Assembly: GCF_032854445.1 (NCBI RefSeq) | Contig: NC_088306.1 | Location: forward strand, 11,031,386 to 11,095,385 | Length of the DNA: 64,000 bases | Source: Liolophura sinensis | Taxonomy: Eukaryota > Mollusca > Polyplacophora > Chitonida > Chitonidae | Reading direction: 5' to 3' | Shown here: positions 51,001 through 61,287 of the stretch, one piece after another | How positions within the stretch are numbered: the first letter of the stretch is position 1 | Layout: every line of letters starts with the position of its first letter | The notes under the pieces: generated by a model | The model's input: only the letters and a program-made list of their open reading frames with translations | What the model was told of the DNA's origin: nothing | Database searches by the model: none | Position numbers and translations under genes: made by a program

Positions 51001-54000
51001 ATCTAAAAATCTGGGAATTTTCGGTATACACCATGTGTCTTCTTGGCATTTATTGTAATATCACTAGAGTAACAAAAATAATCAGAATAACACCTTTTAA
51101 GGACTTAAACCAAGGCATTTTCAATTCTTGAAAATTGGTGAAATAAAGCACAAACATTAAGTTTAAGTATGATCATGCGCCATTTGTTGGAGTTTAATAC
51201 CACAGTACCAGGCCTATCATTGGAAATAAAACCAGCACAAATTAAAGCAGCATTAGTTTGTGAAATTTAACGTATTAAAACTTCTGTCCTCTCGGTGGAC
51301 ACTGATTGTAATATCACTAAAGCAGCCCTCATCCGAAAAAAAACTCTACAGGGTTACACATCAATACGTTAACCGAATGCAATAACTATACCACTAACAA
51401 GAAGACTTCGTCGAGGACATTGTTCGTGTTGCTTTACATTTTATACCCACAGACTTATCGTATACATAATAACATTTATTAAGTTGTTTAGTTTCGCATG
51501 GAGCTTTGCAGAGATTTAGTTACTGACCTCTATATCCTCATTTTCCACGGCCAGCTGTAGTGGAGTTCTACCCAGCAAATCCACACAATCGAAGTTAATT
51601 TCCTCCTTTTTCGCCAGCATTTTGGCAATGGCGGGAATATCACTGGTCGAGCAGGCCAGTAACAGTTTCTCCTCCACTTCATTTTTAGGCCCCTGGAAAT
51701 TTATAAACACATCCATAATGCGTCTAGAGGTAAATATAGTTGTCCTTAATTCAACACGTCATGACCCTCAAGGAATAACGGTAAACTTGCAACTGTTGTC
51801 AGAATGATGCCACACCAAAAGCACACTCTGGGTGCTCGGCCAATATTATCACGTAACTTACACTCGTTTTGACAGCCTTCGCTTCACACAAAATGTTATC
51901 ATAAAACCTTACTTAGAAGCTATTCCATTGGTCATCGAAGTAAAGCTGTTTTTCACAGTAAAAGTCACAGTGCACTTATTCCTGTGGTCATTCAGGGATC
52001 ATTCCATTAACAAAGTAATGAAGAACTGTTCGTGTCGTAAGTTATAAGTCCTGCCTCCAAACCAAAGCCATGTTATTCCGGTAAATCTTGATAAACAATA
52101 AATCCGGTGAAACATAAAGTGGCGTTACCCCAGCGGTCATTCACGTAAACCTTGTTGAGGTTATTTGGGTAACATTTCATTCACAAAATTATGACGATGT
52201 TTTGAATGGAGTAAGCAGTAAGTGAAATCTTTTAAAATTTTAAATAAGATTCCAAAATAGCGACTGACATTGATAGTAAAGTCGCTTCAGGTGGACGTCT
52301 AGAAATCTAGTCGAAAGTGTGAAACATGTCTATGTCGTGATACTAAAAACCTGTTATACTGACTGTATATATCGATAAGGCACATTGACTATCAGAATGT
52401 ACTTAGCAACCGAGTACACACTTAATATGTACACAATTAAGATCGTCCAAAATTGTTTGGCTTTCTGCGTGACAATATACAGATGAAATGAGACCAGATT
52501 TAGGTCGGCATGTACAACATGTTATTTGTTTCTGATAGACCGTATAAAGCCAAGCTTGACGGCATCGTTTTATTGCAGGTCTGTAACCAGTCGTCTATTT
52601 TCACGGGCCAGGGCGTCGTCACCAAACCGCCAATCTATACACATGACAAGTATTATGCGTCGTCGTTCTTGTGTGAAAACATTCAAATGATTTGGCAAAC
52701 AATCGCCATAATTTGGCACGAGGGTTAAACTGCCAGTCGGACATATGATTATGCTAATTTTCCGTATGGTAATGCCCGCTTATCATTATTCTCACGTGTC
52801 TCACGATCATCCATACCTGCTTTATGATTATGCTAATCTTCCTTGTGATTATGAATACTTATCATTATGCCTGTCTGTGATAATGCTAACCTTGTTCATA
52901 ATCATGAGCATCGGTTCTGTGATTATACAAACGCTTATCACGGTTGTGCAAGTCATATCTATGATTACGCCAGTATTACCTGTTATTTGATGATGTCAAA
53001 CGATTTGATTATTTATTTATTTCTTTGATTGGTGTGTTACGCCGTACTCTATTTCAAGAATATTTCACTTATACGACGGCGACCAGCATTATGGTGGGAG
53101 GAAACCGAGCGGAACCCCGGGGAAACCCACCACCATCCGCAGGTTGCTGACAGACCTTCCCACTTACGGACGGAGAGGAAGCCAGCATTAGCTGGACTTG
53201 AACTCACAGCGACCGCACCTTCGAGAGGTTCCTTGGTCAGTACGCTGCGCTGGCGGGCTTACCGATATGATTAGGAACAGAAATATACATGCATATATAT
53301 ATATATACATTCTGTTCGTTTTTATTTTATTTTCATCACACAATGGTGTTTTGCTTTTTTAATAACCAGTGTAAGTGCTTTCTTAAACTTCCAGTCATGA
53401 TCAGTTAGTTTGTCCTCATACTTCTTATAACTTCCAGGTGTTTTCATCAACAAAATGTACGACAGACGAGAAAATGTGGTCTGGTAACCGGTGAGGATTT
53501 TGGTAAATGTTTACATGTTAGAATTCGGGTCAACTTGACACGATCTGATGAGCACAATGATCAAAGCTTTCGTGAACAGATACGCCAAGCACCGTATTAT
53601 TTGTATGTTGGTCAAGTTTGGCACCTAGCCAGATATCACAACTTCGCCTGTTAGCCGATCTTTGTAGAGTAGGTATAAAGCAGACACCGATATGTCGAGC
53701 AAGTTTGGTGATTCAGACTTTGGTACTGACACGTGTTTACTCTGATCAAATTTGGCACAATAGGCAGGGTTTTTATGTGAAGGTTAAATTCCGTTTTACA
53801 GGTTGTGCGATGCGGTTTACTCAGAACCATTTTTCCCACCATACCGTGACGCAGATTTACTGTCATCAGAACAGTTTTCCCAAACGAGTTTAAATCTTTT
53901 GCTGATATTCTGTTGAATGATTTATACATATATATCTATATATATATTTATTTATGTAGAATTCAGATTCATGGCATTGTATACTATAAATAAAGTTATT

Positions 54001-54742
54001 CGTTTTAAACGATGCTACGTATTCATGCGCGGGGTGTCAATGTGAAGTAAACCGTCACCAATGAACCTCATACGCCTATTATCGACGCTATGAAATCACA
54101 TAGATTCAGCACTGCACTAGTGGGATTAAACTAAATTAATTGGCGTTCAGCATGAAGGGGATAGTACAACGACTGGTTGACTTGTATCAGTATAACGGCT
54201 CGGGCGGGGAGGCTTACTTGCCTTCGGTGCGTCGTCTCAGTGAAGCAGCACTAGATAAAAGAGCGGTGAAAATCCGTCCTGCGACAAGGAGGCACATTAC
54301 ATACACACTAAGGATTCCTTCGTCGTCATATGAATGAAAATTGTTAAGTACGACGTTAAACCCCAAACACTCACTCACTAAATTAAAGCTATTGATTGAG
54401 TACAATTTTGGCGATCTCTATAGTGTGAAATTCCTCAAACAGATGGCTGACTGTTTCCCATTAACAAGTCTAATTTACAAGCACTGCTGAGGTGGATTTT
54501 CTCCTACTCTTATTCCTTTTCTCCTATTTTCTCCTACTGAGAGGAAACCCATATAACGGTAAGCTGAAAATAAAAGTTACTCTGGCATTTAAATGTCGTT
54601 GTTGTATATGATTACAATGATCAGTACTTCAAAAAAATGCAGGAAGAATTCTTACTGGCAGTACGACAACATGTCGTAAGACATGAGAGAAATACATTGT
54701 ACTTACAACAGAACCAAACCCTCCTGTAATTCCAGTTGTCAT
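38602..54742 (-). CDS. TRPC-like: TRPC-family cation channel, 15 coding exons, 954 aa predicted
   Basis: Exons, 5' to 3': 54742-54707, 51692-51528, 50884-50396, 49449-49276, 48635-48471, 47040-46800, 45133-44994, 44331-44202, 43452-43301, 42451-42300, 41917-41716, 41362-41174, 40405-40286, 39846-39777, 39041-38602. All have AG acceptors and GT donors, all phases join, and the sum is 2865 bp. The product is a tetrameric, Ca2+-permeable plasma-membrane channel subunit; TRPC channels usually act downstream of phospholipase C. Visible in order: ankyrin repeats (residues 13-160), the zinc motif H164-C168-C170-C173 with the spacing of the TRPC4 site, the TRP_2 region, pre-S1, S1-S6, TRP box E688WKFSR, a CIRB-like basic helix and a C-terminal coiled coil. 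Length is normal for TRPC. Ortholog group (TRPC4/5-like or other) is not resolved. Exon 1 is the least certain. Introns hold SINEs but no other gene. Confidence 0.9.
39316..39485 (-). repeat. SINE, 5'-truncated, in TRPC intron 14
   Basis: Inverted tail (TTTATTTATCTGATTGGTGT) and core (GGAAACCGGGCAGAGCCC) of the MetaSINE-like family. The tRNA head is missing. Confidence 0.8.
39777..39846 (-). CDS. TRPC-like: TRPC exon 14: CIRB-like basic helix
   Basis: A 70-bp exon. [13 protein letters not shown] aligns with the RNLVKRY-type helix at the calmodulin/IP3-receptor binding region of TRPCs. Confidence 0.8.
40286..40405 (-). CDS. TRPC-like: TRPC exon 13: linker
   Basis: A 120-bp phase 0-0 exon, 40 residues, Ser/Thr/Asn-rich and low in conservation, ending IKTQTKYK before the basic helix. 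It could be skipped without a frame change, so it is a candidate cassette exon. Confidence 0.75.
40624..40905 (+). repeat. CACTCA-tail-family SINE, in TRPC intron 12
   Basis: The tRNA-like head AATAGCTCAGATGGTAGAG is followed by GATCCAGGGTCAATCCTGG and the core GTCACACCTAAGACTTTAAA. The 3' end is truncated. Confidence 0.8.
41174..41362 (-). CDS. TRPC-like: TRPC exon 12: TRP box
   Basis: A 63-codon exon in phase 0. [15 protein letters not shown] carries the TRP box (canonical EWKFAR), followed by [15 protein letters not shown], which matches the TRPC GGTLPPPFNIIPSPK region, then a CGCC-KRKK basic cluster. Confidence 0.9.
41716..41917 (-). CDS. TRPC-like: TRPC exon 11: pore loop and S6
   Basis: Residues 615-682. 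The pore helix reads [10 protein letters not shown], followed by a filter-like MGESD (630-634). S6 follows with [10 protein letters not shown], the TRPC signature. The TRPC LFW pore motif is CFW here, and the usual F-G-L filter residue is F-G-M. Confidence 0.9.
42300..42451 (-). CDS. TRPC-like: TRPC exon 10: S5
   Basis: Residues 565-614. [20 protein letters not shown] is S5, matching the TRPC [20 protein letters not shown] pattern. A 20-T tract lies in the intron right after the donor. Confidence 0.9.
42560..42660 (+). repeat. SINE tail relic, TRPC intron 9
   Basis: GAAATATTTTTGAGTACC and AAATAAATAAAA match a decayed MetaSINE-like 3' end. Confidence 0.45.
43301..43452 (-). CDS. TRPC-like: TRPC exon 9: S4 and S4-S5 linker
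   Basis: Residues 514-564. [20 protein letters not shown] and [16 protein letters not shown] match the TRPC S4 and linker (ILPANESFGPLQISLG). Confidence 0.9.
44202..44331 (-). CDS. TRPC-like: TRPC exon 8: S3-S4 loop
   Basis: Residues 471-513 with phase 1 exit. A hydrophilic stretch ([18 protein letters not shown]) contains one N-glycosylation sequon, NMT. Confidence 0.85.
44994..45133 (-). CDS. TRPC-like: TRPC exon 7: end of S2 and S3
   Basis: Residues 424-470. [18 protein letters not shown] and [20 protein letters not shown] match TRPC IWSECKEIWTQG and the S3 helix. Confidence 0.9.
45268..45480 (-). repeat. SINE-like element in TRPC intron 6
   Basis: The inverted tail reads ATGATTGGGGTTTTACGTCG, the complement of the shared CGACGTAAAACCCC tail, with a core of a third type (GAAGACACCGGACATGACAC). 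A similar core is at 60795-60975. Confidence 0.5.
45940..46258 (+). repeat. CACTCA-tail SINE in TRPC intron 6
   Basis: CGCTTCGGGAGCGGTAGATC and GTCACACCTAAGACTTTGAA, then GTACGACGTTAAACCCC and a CACTCACTCACTC end. Only the first part of the tRNA head is missing. Confidence 0.85.
46800..47040 (-). CDS. TRPC-like: TRPC exon 6: S1 and start of S2
   Basis: Residues 344-424 with phase 1 exit. [20 protein letters not shown] is S1 (TRPC RSPFMKFVAHA). The S1-S2 loop carries three sequons (NAS, NVT, NGS), and S2 begins YLIFVWVLG. Confidence 0.9.
48471..48635 (-). CDS. TRPC-like: TRPC exon 5: pre-S1 elbow
   Basis: Residues 289-343. [18 protein letters not shown] matches TRPC FVAHPNCQQQLLSIWYE, followed by the hydrophobic pre-S1 helix and ICAPKFK. 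Confidence 0.9.
49276..49449 (-). CDS. TRPC-like: TRPC exon 4: linker helices
   Basis: Residues 231-288. [18 protein letters not shown] and [14 protein letters not shown] match the TRPC segments DFAVGLLD and SRLKLAIKYEVKK. Confidence 0.9.
50396..50884 (-). CDS. TRPC-like: TRPC exon 3: ankyrin repeats, zinc site, TRP_2 region
   Basis: Residues 68-230, phase 0. Ankyrin-type helices include [29 protein letters not shown] gives H-x3-C-x-C-x2-C, the zinc-site spacing seen in TRPC4 structures. [20 protein letters not shown] is the TRPC signature [20 protein letters not shown]. Confidence 0.92.
51528..51692 (-). CDS. TRPC-like: TRPC exon 2: first ankyrin repeats
   Basis: Residues 13-67, phase 0-0. 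[17 protein letters not shown] matches the [17 protein letters not shown] repeat. Confidence 0.88.
52740..52990. repeat. Degenerate tandem repeat in TRPC intron 1
   Basis: Variants of TATGATTATGCTAAT and CGCTTATCATTATT alternate about eight times with irregular spacing. Confidence 0.55.
53008..53272 (-). repeat. SINE, near full length, in TRPC intron 1
   Basis: Inverted tail ATTTATTTCTTTGATTGGTG, core GGTGGGAGGAAACCGAGC, B-box complement GGACTTGAACTCAC and A-box-side GCGCTGGCGGGCTTACCGA. Confidence 0.85.
54139..54382 (+). repeat. CACTCA-tail SINE, head missing, in TRPC intron 1
   Basis: TTGGCGTTCAGCATGAAGGG through GTACGACGTTAAACCCC to a CACTCACTCAC tail. Confidence 0.85.
54707..54742 (-). 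CDS. TRPC-like: TRPC exon 1: start codon and 12 residues
   Basis: ATG at 54742 opens [12 protein letters not shown], then a GTAAGT donor in phase 0, matching exon 2's phase 0 acceptor. It is the only well-placed start found in the 3 kb upstream, but a short exon cannot be proven without transcripts. Confidence 0.55.
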
Positions 54743-54854
54743 GGTGACAGCTCAGCTTTTGGTTTTATTTAAAACTTGTCTCAAACGGCGAATTTAAAAA
54801 CATTGCACTTGAAACGGAATGGAACTGAAACATTAGAAAATAAACATCTCCGAT

Positions 54855-54936
54855 TTATATATACATATATATATAGAGAGAGAGACAGAGAGAGAGAAAG
54901 TGGGAATATATATATATATATATATAAGAAATTTGT

Positions 54937-54993
<57 letters not shown>
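54855..54993. repeat. TA and GA microsatellite
   Basis: Alternating TA tracts (the longest, 54941-54993) with a GA tract between. Open frames across it are artefacts. Confidence 0.95.
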
Positions 54994-54995
<2 letters not shown>

Positions 54996-57083
54996 CGATG
55001 TTGTTGTTGATGGCGATGGTGCCCTTCTAAATCTTGATTCTATAATGCATTTTCAAACATGCGCATGCGTCGCTGCTTGCAATTCTTCATGTTTTCTTTC
55101 CTGTTGTTATTTTTACCGGTGTCTCGGTATACCAATGAGCGTTTAACTTAAAAATGTGACGGCAGTCATGTTTTTGGTTGGAATAAAACCACTCCATCTC
55201 GCCAGGCCGGGAGAGAAGACGTGATCTTATTGGTTATCGCCTCGTCAGAAGTCTCAATTTGATTTAGCGTGGCCCAGTATGAATTGAAGCTGTCTAAACT
55301 CGTCGGCCACCGTGGAAGCTTAGTTACGTCACACCCTGAATCAAGGCATTCTATATTTATGTACACCTGTAAATTATTTAAAGTGTGTAAAGCTATAAAT
55401 TTTTAACGCTAAGTGCATTTCTATAGAGTCTTTTAATTTATTAATATGTTATTCGATACATCAAGAACATGGTTCATCTCGCTGATTTAATTTGAACGTG
55501 CCAATTAACAACTATTGCTCTGTTAAAAACACTGATTAATTCTTGAAGCGTTCATTGTTTTCTGTTGTTGTTTTTTTTTCTGATAATACGCGATTCTCGT
55601 GTGATCATTGTTATGTGCAATACAATGATCACAGAAGACCACTTGTGTTCTACCGTCATCTGTATGTGCCATATGCGAAAGCTCGCCAGTAACTTGCCGA
55701 AGGTCTGTGGTTCACCTCCGGTACTGACACTCTACCCCTAAAACCGGCGGCCATCGTGTATATGACAAATTCTTTAAATTGGCGTTATATGTCAAATCAA
55801 TAACGAATAAATATATCAATGTTTACTTTCCTTTTGTTAGTATAGCTCTCTTAAAATGTCGCATCAATCACGAATAAATAAATCAGTGTTTACTTACCTT
55901 AGGCTGGCATAGGCCAGGTCAACGCCTACAATACGGGTAACTGGTTTACCCAAACACAAACACCAAACTCTCAATCAAACGCTGAAGACTACATTTAGAG
56001 TGTACTAGAGTCTTACTTATGAACAGCCGCACATGTGCAACCAAATTCCAGTTGGCATATTCGTTACGTAAACACTCCAGCATAAGACTTCACGTTCATG
56101 TTCACGTGCAGTTCGAGTTACAACTGACCAGTTGTTCAAACAGTGACTGCAGATTGTGGTTCATAATGGTGTTTACAATGCCAGTAATAATTCGGACAAT
56201 TGCTAGCCAGCCAATCGAAGGCCACAAACAAGTCCGATTTCGCTTGACCGCAAGGCGCACGGGTTGACGTGACTCGACTTGTCCTGATCTCATTGCCTGC
56301 AGGCGGCTTAGTACCTGCGGCGTAAATGTGCTGAACTGGATAAGTGAACAACAAAGGCCTCATCAACAAAGGACTGGCTGTCAGTTTCTTTATTTACAGT
56401 TTGGTTTCGCTTCCAGTATTACGCTCAACTTTAGTTCTAATACTACCGGCAATGCGATCCCGCAAGATAGCGGCGGATAAAGTACTGAACGGCCAACCTG
56501 TTAAAATATGATAACAATGTTAAAGGGAAAGAACATAAAAATGAATATGGTTGCTTTTAAAAGCTAGAACACACCAAGTATGGATTCAAATACGGCCATT
56601 GGCAGGGAATTTGTTGTTTAGCCCGTTTTTACTGCTTGTGGTGGCAATAAGTGGTCGACGACGGCTCGTCTGGTGGTTTGAGCAATTTATTGTTCCTTGA
56701 AGATTGCGTCTCTTCCACCAATAGCCTTTGGTGTACTAATACTACATTACGTGAGGGAAAGTTCTTCAGTAGCTCATTAAAGGTCAGTGGTTTTCTTCCA
56801 CAAATAAAAAAAACTGACCGCCATCGCATAAATGAATAGCAATCCACCGAATAAATTAATAAGTAAATAAATAAGTAAATAAATGAATAAAATATTTATG
56901 ATAAATACTATGATCTCCTTTATTCAACTAAGACAGGAAGATCCACAGCTCCAGCGCGTACATCAAGGATATATTTTACAGAATTTGACATCAGGTTTTT
57001 TTAATACGAATTAATTATATTAATTTATCTACAACACTTAGACATGATTAATATATTAGCCTGTCCACAATTACGATTTTCAT
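54994..57083. other. Intergenic sequence upstream of the TRPC gene, with SINE relics
   Basis: No gene is seen. Decayed SINE 3' parts occur at about 55693-55815 (AAGGTCTGTGGTTCACCTCC, then GGCGGCCATCGTGTAT) and 56745-56880 (GACCGCCATCGCATAAATG with AAATAAATAAG tail). Confidence 0.45.
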
Positions 57084-57172
57084 CCCACCATCCATTCTGG
57101 CCGCCGCAATATAAGTAAAATAAATATTCATAAGTACGGCGTAAAATACCAATAAAAGAAATAAATAAATCA
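57084..57172 (+). repeat. SINE tail fragment
   Basis: CCACCATCCATTCTGGCCGC and GTACGGCGTAAAATACCAAT with an AAATAAATAAA end. Confidence 0.7.
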
Positions 57173-57369
57173 AACAAGTGAGATTTATCTTGTAGTGCTA
57201 ATCATGTAGCCAAGTTATAACAGACTGGTACTAAACTGTAACCAACTGGCGCTGCATGGAAGGCCACAGTACGTTACTAGTCAACCTGTGAAAACTTGCC
57301 TGTAATTCTGACTAAACGCCTTGCCGCAGTGAAAACAGCGAGAAATTCAACCTCAAGAATCAATTAGTC

Positions 57370-57608
57370 ACCGGAGTAGGTTAGCACGCCAGTGCGGCGC
57401 AATGACACAGGAGCCTCCCACCAATGCGGTGGGTTCAAGCCCAGCTCATGCTGGCTTCCTCTCCAGGCGCACGTGGGAATGTCCGCAGCAACCTGCGGAT
57501 GGTCGTCTCACGAGCTCTGCCCGATTTCCTCCTACCCGAATGCTGGCCGCTGTCGTAGAGGTGAAATATTCTTGCATGGGTCGTAAAAACAACAATGAAA
57601 TAATTTTA
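57370..57608 (+). repeat. SINE, near full length
   Basis: GGTTAGCACGCCAGTGCGGC, GGTTCAAGCCCAGCTCATGC, core TCTGCCCGATTTCCTCC and the 3' region GTGAAATATTCTTGCATG. Confidence 0.85.
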
Positions 57609-58034
57609 TAAATCCCAGCGAAACAGTGCTTGCACAACATGAGACGGCTAGTATTACATTGCTTTCAGTGCCTTTCGAGTCCCACATATCTACAAATTAG
57701 AGCTGTTTAGCTTTACAAAACCAATTCGAAAAGAAGATAGTGTCTCAGCTTTGTTTTTATATTTTGTATTCCTCATTACTTGATTGTCCCCACATGTCAA
57801 ACCTGGCCTGTATATTAGTTTTTGCTAAAATCGGGTACACATTAGATGGATTTTTTCGCCTCGCACATGGGTATTATGTGAATTTCCAAAACTCCCCCTA
57901 TTGTGTCTGCAACTATGCTGCGAATATCGTCAGCGTGCTTCGGCGACGATTCAGACGATTCCGTACAAGCGGAAAAAAAATCCGCTTAAACGACCGACCT
58001 TCACACGCTACTTCATAAACTTAAAGCAGCAGCT

Positions 58035-58112
58035 ATAGGAGTGACACTTGGATTCGAACTTGCATACCTCATAAGTCCTGGGCTTTACGGTCACAGCGCT
58101 CTAAACAGCGAT
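58035..58112 (-). repeat. tRNA-like fragment, probably a SINE head
   Basis: On the minus strand an A-box-like TAGAGCGCTGTGACCG precedes a B-box-like AGTTCGAATCCAAG at tRNA-like spacing. No complete acceptor stem or terminator was seen, so a functional tRNA gene is unlikely. Confidence 0.35.
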
Positions 58113-58132
58113 ATTCCCGTTTATATTTGAGA

Positions 58133-58222
58133 TAAAGGCCTCCGTGGTTAGCATGCCAGCACGGCGCATTGACCCAGGAGCCTTCCACCAATGAGTTCTA
58201 GTCAAGTTCATGCTGGCTGGCC
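58133..58222 (+). repeat. SINE head fragment
   Basis: AAGGCCTCCGTGGTTAGCAT and GCGCATTGACCCAGGAGCC. The matching 3' part resumes at 58596, so about 375 bp may have been inserted into this SINE. Confidence 0.65.
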
Positions 58223-58595
58223 TCAGGCCCCCATTAATTGTCCTTAAGCGCCAATGAACGCTTAGTGCTGTAGCTCACCCGCAAACATTCCGTGGCCAAT
58301 AAGCTTTGGTGCATAACAGGCCCTGGCTGTGAGAAAGCAGCCATAAAAAGCTTGACATAGCCGACAGCTGCAAGAGGTGCCTAGCAACGCCAAGAGGACG
58401 TCACTTGCACCTGTCTTCCATCATTAAAACTCATACCTACCCCAAGCTTAGACAATTTCCATCATTTTGATACTAAGTATGTACTTGCACACAAAAAATG
58501 GCAGGCTGGAAATGAAAAAAAAGACTTAACACCCTAAAATACACAGAAATACATTCGTAATTCGTACATTCCCTCACGAGAAACAGCAGTGCGCT

Positions 58596-58775
58596 GGGCG
58601 TTGATTCCGGCTTCCTCTCCAGCCGCCCGTGGGAAGGTCTGTCAGCAAAAAGCTGCAAATGGTCAAGGGTTTCCACCGGCTCTTCTCGGTTTCATCCTAC
58701 CATGATACTGGTTGCCGTCATATAAGTGAAATATTCTTGAGTACGGAAAAAAACACCAATTAAATAAATAAATAT
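58596..58775 (+). repeat. SINE 3' part
   Basis: CCGGCTTCCTCTCCAGCCGC, core and AAATAAATAAATA tail, same orientation as 58133-58222. Confidence 0.7.
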
Positions 58776-59702
58776 TTGAGATGCCACTGTTTATTTTGCG
58801 ATGGCTTAACGTTTGTTAACTTAGGCGTGGTTTTGCTGTTATAGTCTTTTGCTTTCTCTCTATCTCTGGTAGTCATACTCACTACCAAGAACATAAGCTC
58901 TACGCACTGATACACTAAACGTCCACATCGTTACTAGGAAAATGAAGTTAGAACACTTTTTATATTTCATAATGTTAAAGTCCGTAAGCTCGATTTAGAC
59001 GGCAAGATTATTAAGTTATGTGTCGTAATCATTCAAAAACCAGTGGCATGCGGGATTTTGGGCGAAGTTCAACATGTTTTGACGGAGGTCGACAACAGTT
59101 ACCTAAACTGCTAACGGTTTTACTGTAAACCCTGTTTCTAACACTTGTTATATTTGAAATTGTTAACACGTGAATGAATTTTATTTTATCTCATGCAATG
59201 TATGATCCCATGACAGTATGGTTTTAAAGCTGGCTGTCGAAATTTTGTTATAAAACACAATGTACTCTATATGCTGAGAGTATAGTGTAGGCTGTGTTAC
59301 TGCGTGAAGTGTTCTAGCCTCATGTTGGTGTATCTATTGTAAAATAAATTTCTCTCCACGCCCATCCCCAGCATGCCACTGTTTTTCTTTTTTTTTTAAA
59401 TAATTGTGACGTCACACGAGGCAATGAGTTCTTGGCGTCGAAACTGAACTTCTGCAGTTTAACATTATACATTAGAAAAAGTGTTCTAATTTGATTTTCT
59501 TTGCAAGAATACGAACTTCCAACATATCAATGCGAAGAGCTTATGTTGTTACCTGTCACTGACTAAAGGTAATTTTGGTAGAGAGTATGACGGATTTTAC
59601 AAACAACTGAATGTAGGCAACACTCTAAAAGAAATAGATTATAGTCTGGTTCACTTGAACACTCTGGTGCTCTGATTATACTAGTACTGACTTTTGATAT
59701 AC

Positions 59703-59851
59703 CTTCATCTCTGGTGACAGAGGCGTGCATGTAGGCGGGTGAGATACAGGGACATTTAAGTAGCCACCCACGGTCATTTTCATCGACATTGGGATGCGAC
59801 TGATATCTGTATTTAGAAATGTATGCAACCTCCACCCCTTCTACCACCAGG
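59703..59851 (-). CDS. Orphan exon candidate, unknown product
   Basis: A 149-bp open segment lies between a GGTTCCAG acceptor and a GTATAT donor. It would encode about 49 residues including EVAYISKYRYQSHPNVDEN and LKCPCISPAYM, a composition more protein-like than its surroundings. No family is recognised, and no partner exon was found within 5 kb on either side. It may be chance. Confidence 0.22.
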
Positions 59852-59910
59852 CTGGAACCAAAGAGATGTAAACAGATGTCATTTTCCCGTAAAGGTTTAC
59901 TGAAAAGGTG

Positions 59911-59990
59911 CGGCTGGACTACATCTGGGTGTGACTGGGCTACATCCGGGTGAAACTGGGCTACATCCGGGTACGGCTGGGCTATATCCG
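59911..59990. repeat. 21-bp tandem repeat, about 4 copies
   Basis: CTGGGCTACATCCGGGTG plus three variable bases, repeated in register. The period is a multiple of three, but no coding context is seen. Confidence 0.85.
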
Positions 59991-60794
59991 ATTCAGTAAA
60001 GTTTCACTTCACATAAAAATATACATTTACTTTTGTAATGCAAAGGTTAACATTTTCCCACAGACAGTGTAGGACAAACATCAACCAGACAAAAACCCAT
60101 CTGTTAACATACACACAGACAAAACACAAACAGACAAAAGGCCCACCCAAACAGGATGACACACCCAACCCAAATTTAAGTTTTACAAGAACTTCTTGAA
60201 TGAAATTAAGTTAAAATAAAACATGACTTAACAGAATGGATACGAGTCATTTCAGCTCGACATACACGGAAGTTGAAGACCCAGCTCAGCTCAACAATAA
60301 CCAAATGGTATGCTTTTTTATCAAAAGTAAGTGAATGTTGATGAGTGACTGGTGAGTGTCAAATTATAAGTCTCTTTCATCAGTCTTCTTAATCGCTCTA
60401 TTTTATTTCCTTTCTTTATGTTGGATTTATCACACTATGTTCAATAACTCTAATGATACTTAACTGGTAGACAATAAGAAATAAATAAATGTTTGACCGT
60501 GTTATGTATCCGTTCTTTGTACTCATTCTGTTGTAACTGTACCTACCAAGTTGTTATCTTATCATATGTCTCCGTAAAAGTACGTATCTTCCCCACGCAA
60601 AAGCATAGAAACTCCGTAAAAATCTACTTGAGAAGTTGCACATGTGACGTTTCAATAATTCGTCAAAAGGATGACAAATAAAATTTTGTCGAAATATTGA
60701 AACGTCAAATATGAGACTTCTCTGGGTTTTTTTTTTTCAGAATATGCATGCTTTTGCCTTATGCTAAACTTATTGCTGAATCAACACGTATCAT

Positions 60795-60975
60795 CATGAC
60801 GATGTGTCCTTGTAGCAGAGCGGACCCAGTGCCGACATATTTATGGTGCTGTCTCACTGGTAGATTATACGGAAGACACTAAAAACACACCAAACACGAC
60901 GCTCCACCTGGTCACAAAATACTGACATCAAGCAAGTATGTGGCCTAACATGCTTAGGGCCAAGCGAGGTTGTGC
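60795..60975 (+). repeat. SINE-like core fragment, third type
   Basis: GGAAGACACTAAAAACACAC and GGGCCAAGCGAGGTTGTGCC resemble the reverse-oriented element at 45268-45480 (GTGCCAAGCGAGGTAGC). Confidence 0.4.
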
Positions 60976-60990
60976 CAAGATTACCGATGT

Positions 60991-61287
60991 TAATGTCTTA
61001 GGAAAAGACTCTATACTGGATTAAGTCTAAGGAAAGACGCGATTCTGGATTAAGTCTTCGGAAAGACGCGGTTCTGGATTAAGTCTTAGGAAAGACCCGA
61101 TTCTGGCTTATGTCTTAGGAAATTCTCGATTCCGGATTAAGTCTTAGGAAAGACTAAATTCTGGAATAAGTCTTAAGGAAAGACTCGATTCTGGATTAAG
61201 TCTTAAGGAAAGACTCGATTCTGGATTAAGTCTTGATAAAAGACTCGATTCTGGGTTAAGTCTTAGGAAAGACTCGATTCTGGATTA
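60991..61287. repeat. Minisatellite, 29-30 bp unit, 10 copies
   Basis: Consensus GTCTTAGGAAAGACTCGATT followed by CTGGATTAA. Each unit holds a small inverted repeat (AGTCTT...AAGACT) able to form a hairpin. Copies 7 and 8 are identical; outer copies vary. Confidence 0.92.

Noticed and set aside
54776..55030. 84-aa open frame rich in Tyr-Ile repeats
   Set aside because: Translation of the TA microsatellite.
60991..61287. CRISPR-like array
   Set aside because: Units are head-to-tail with no variable spacers; a eukaryotic minisatellite.
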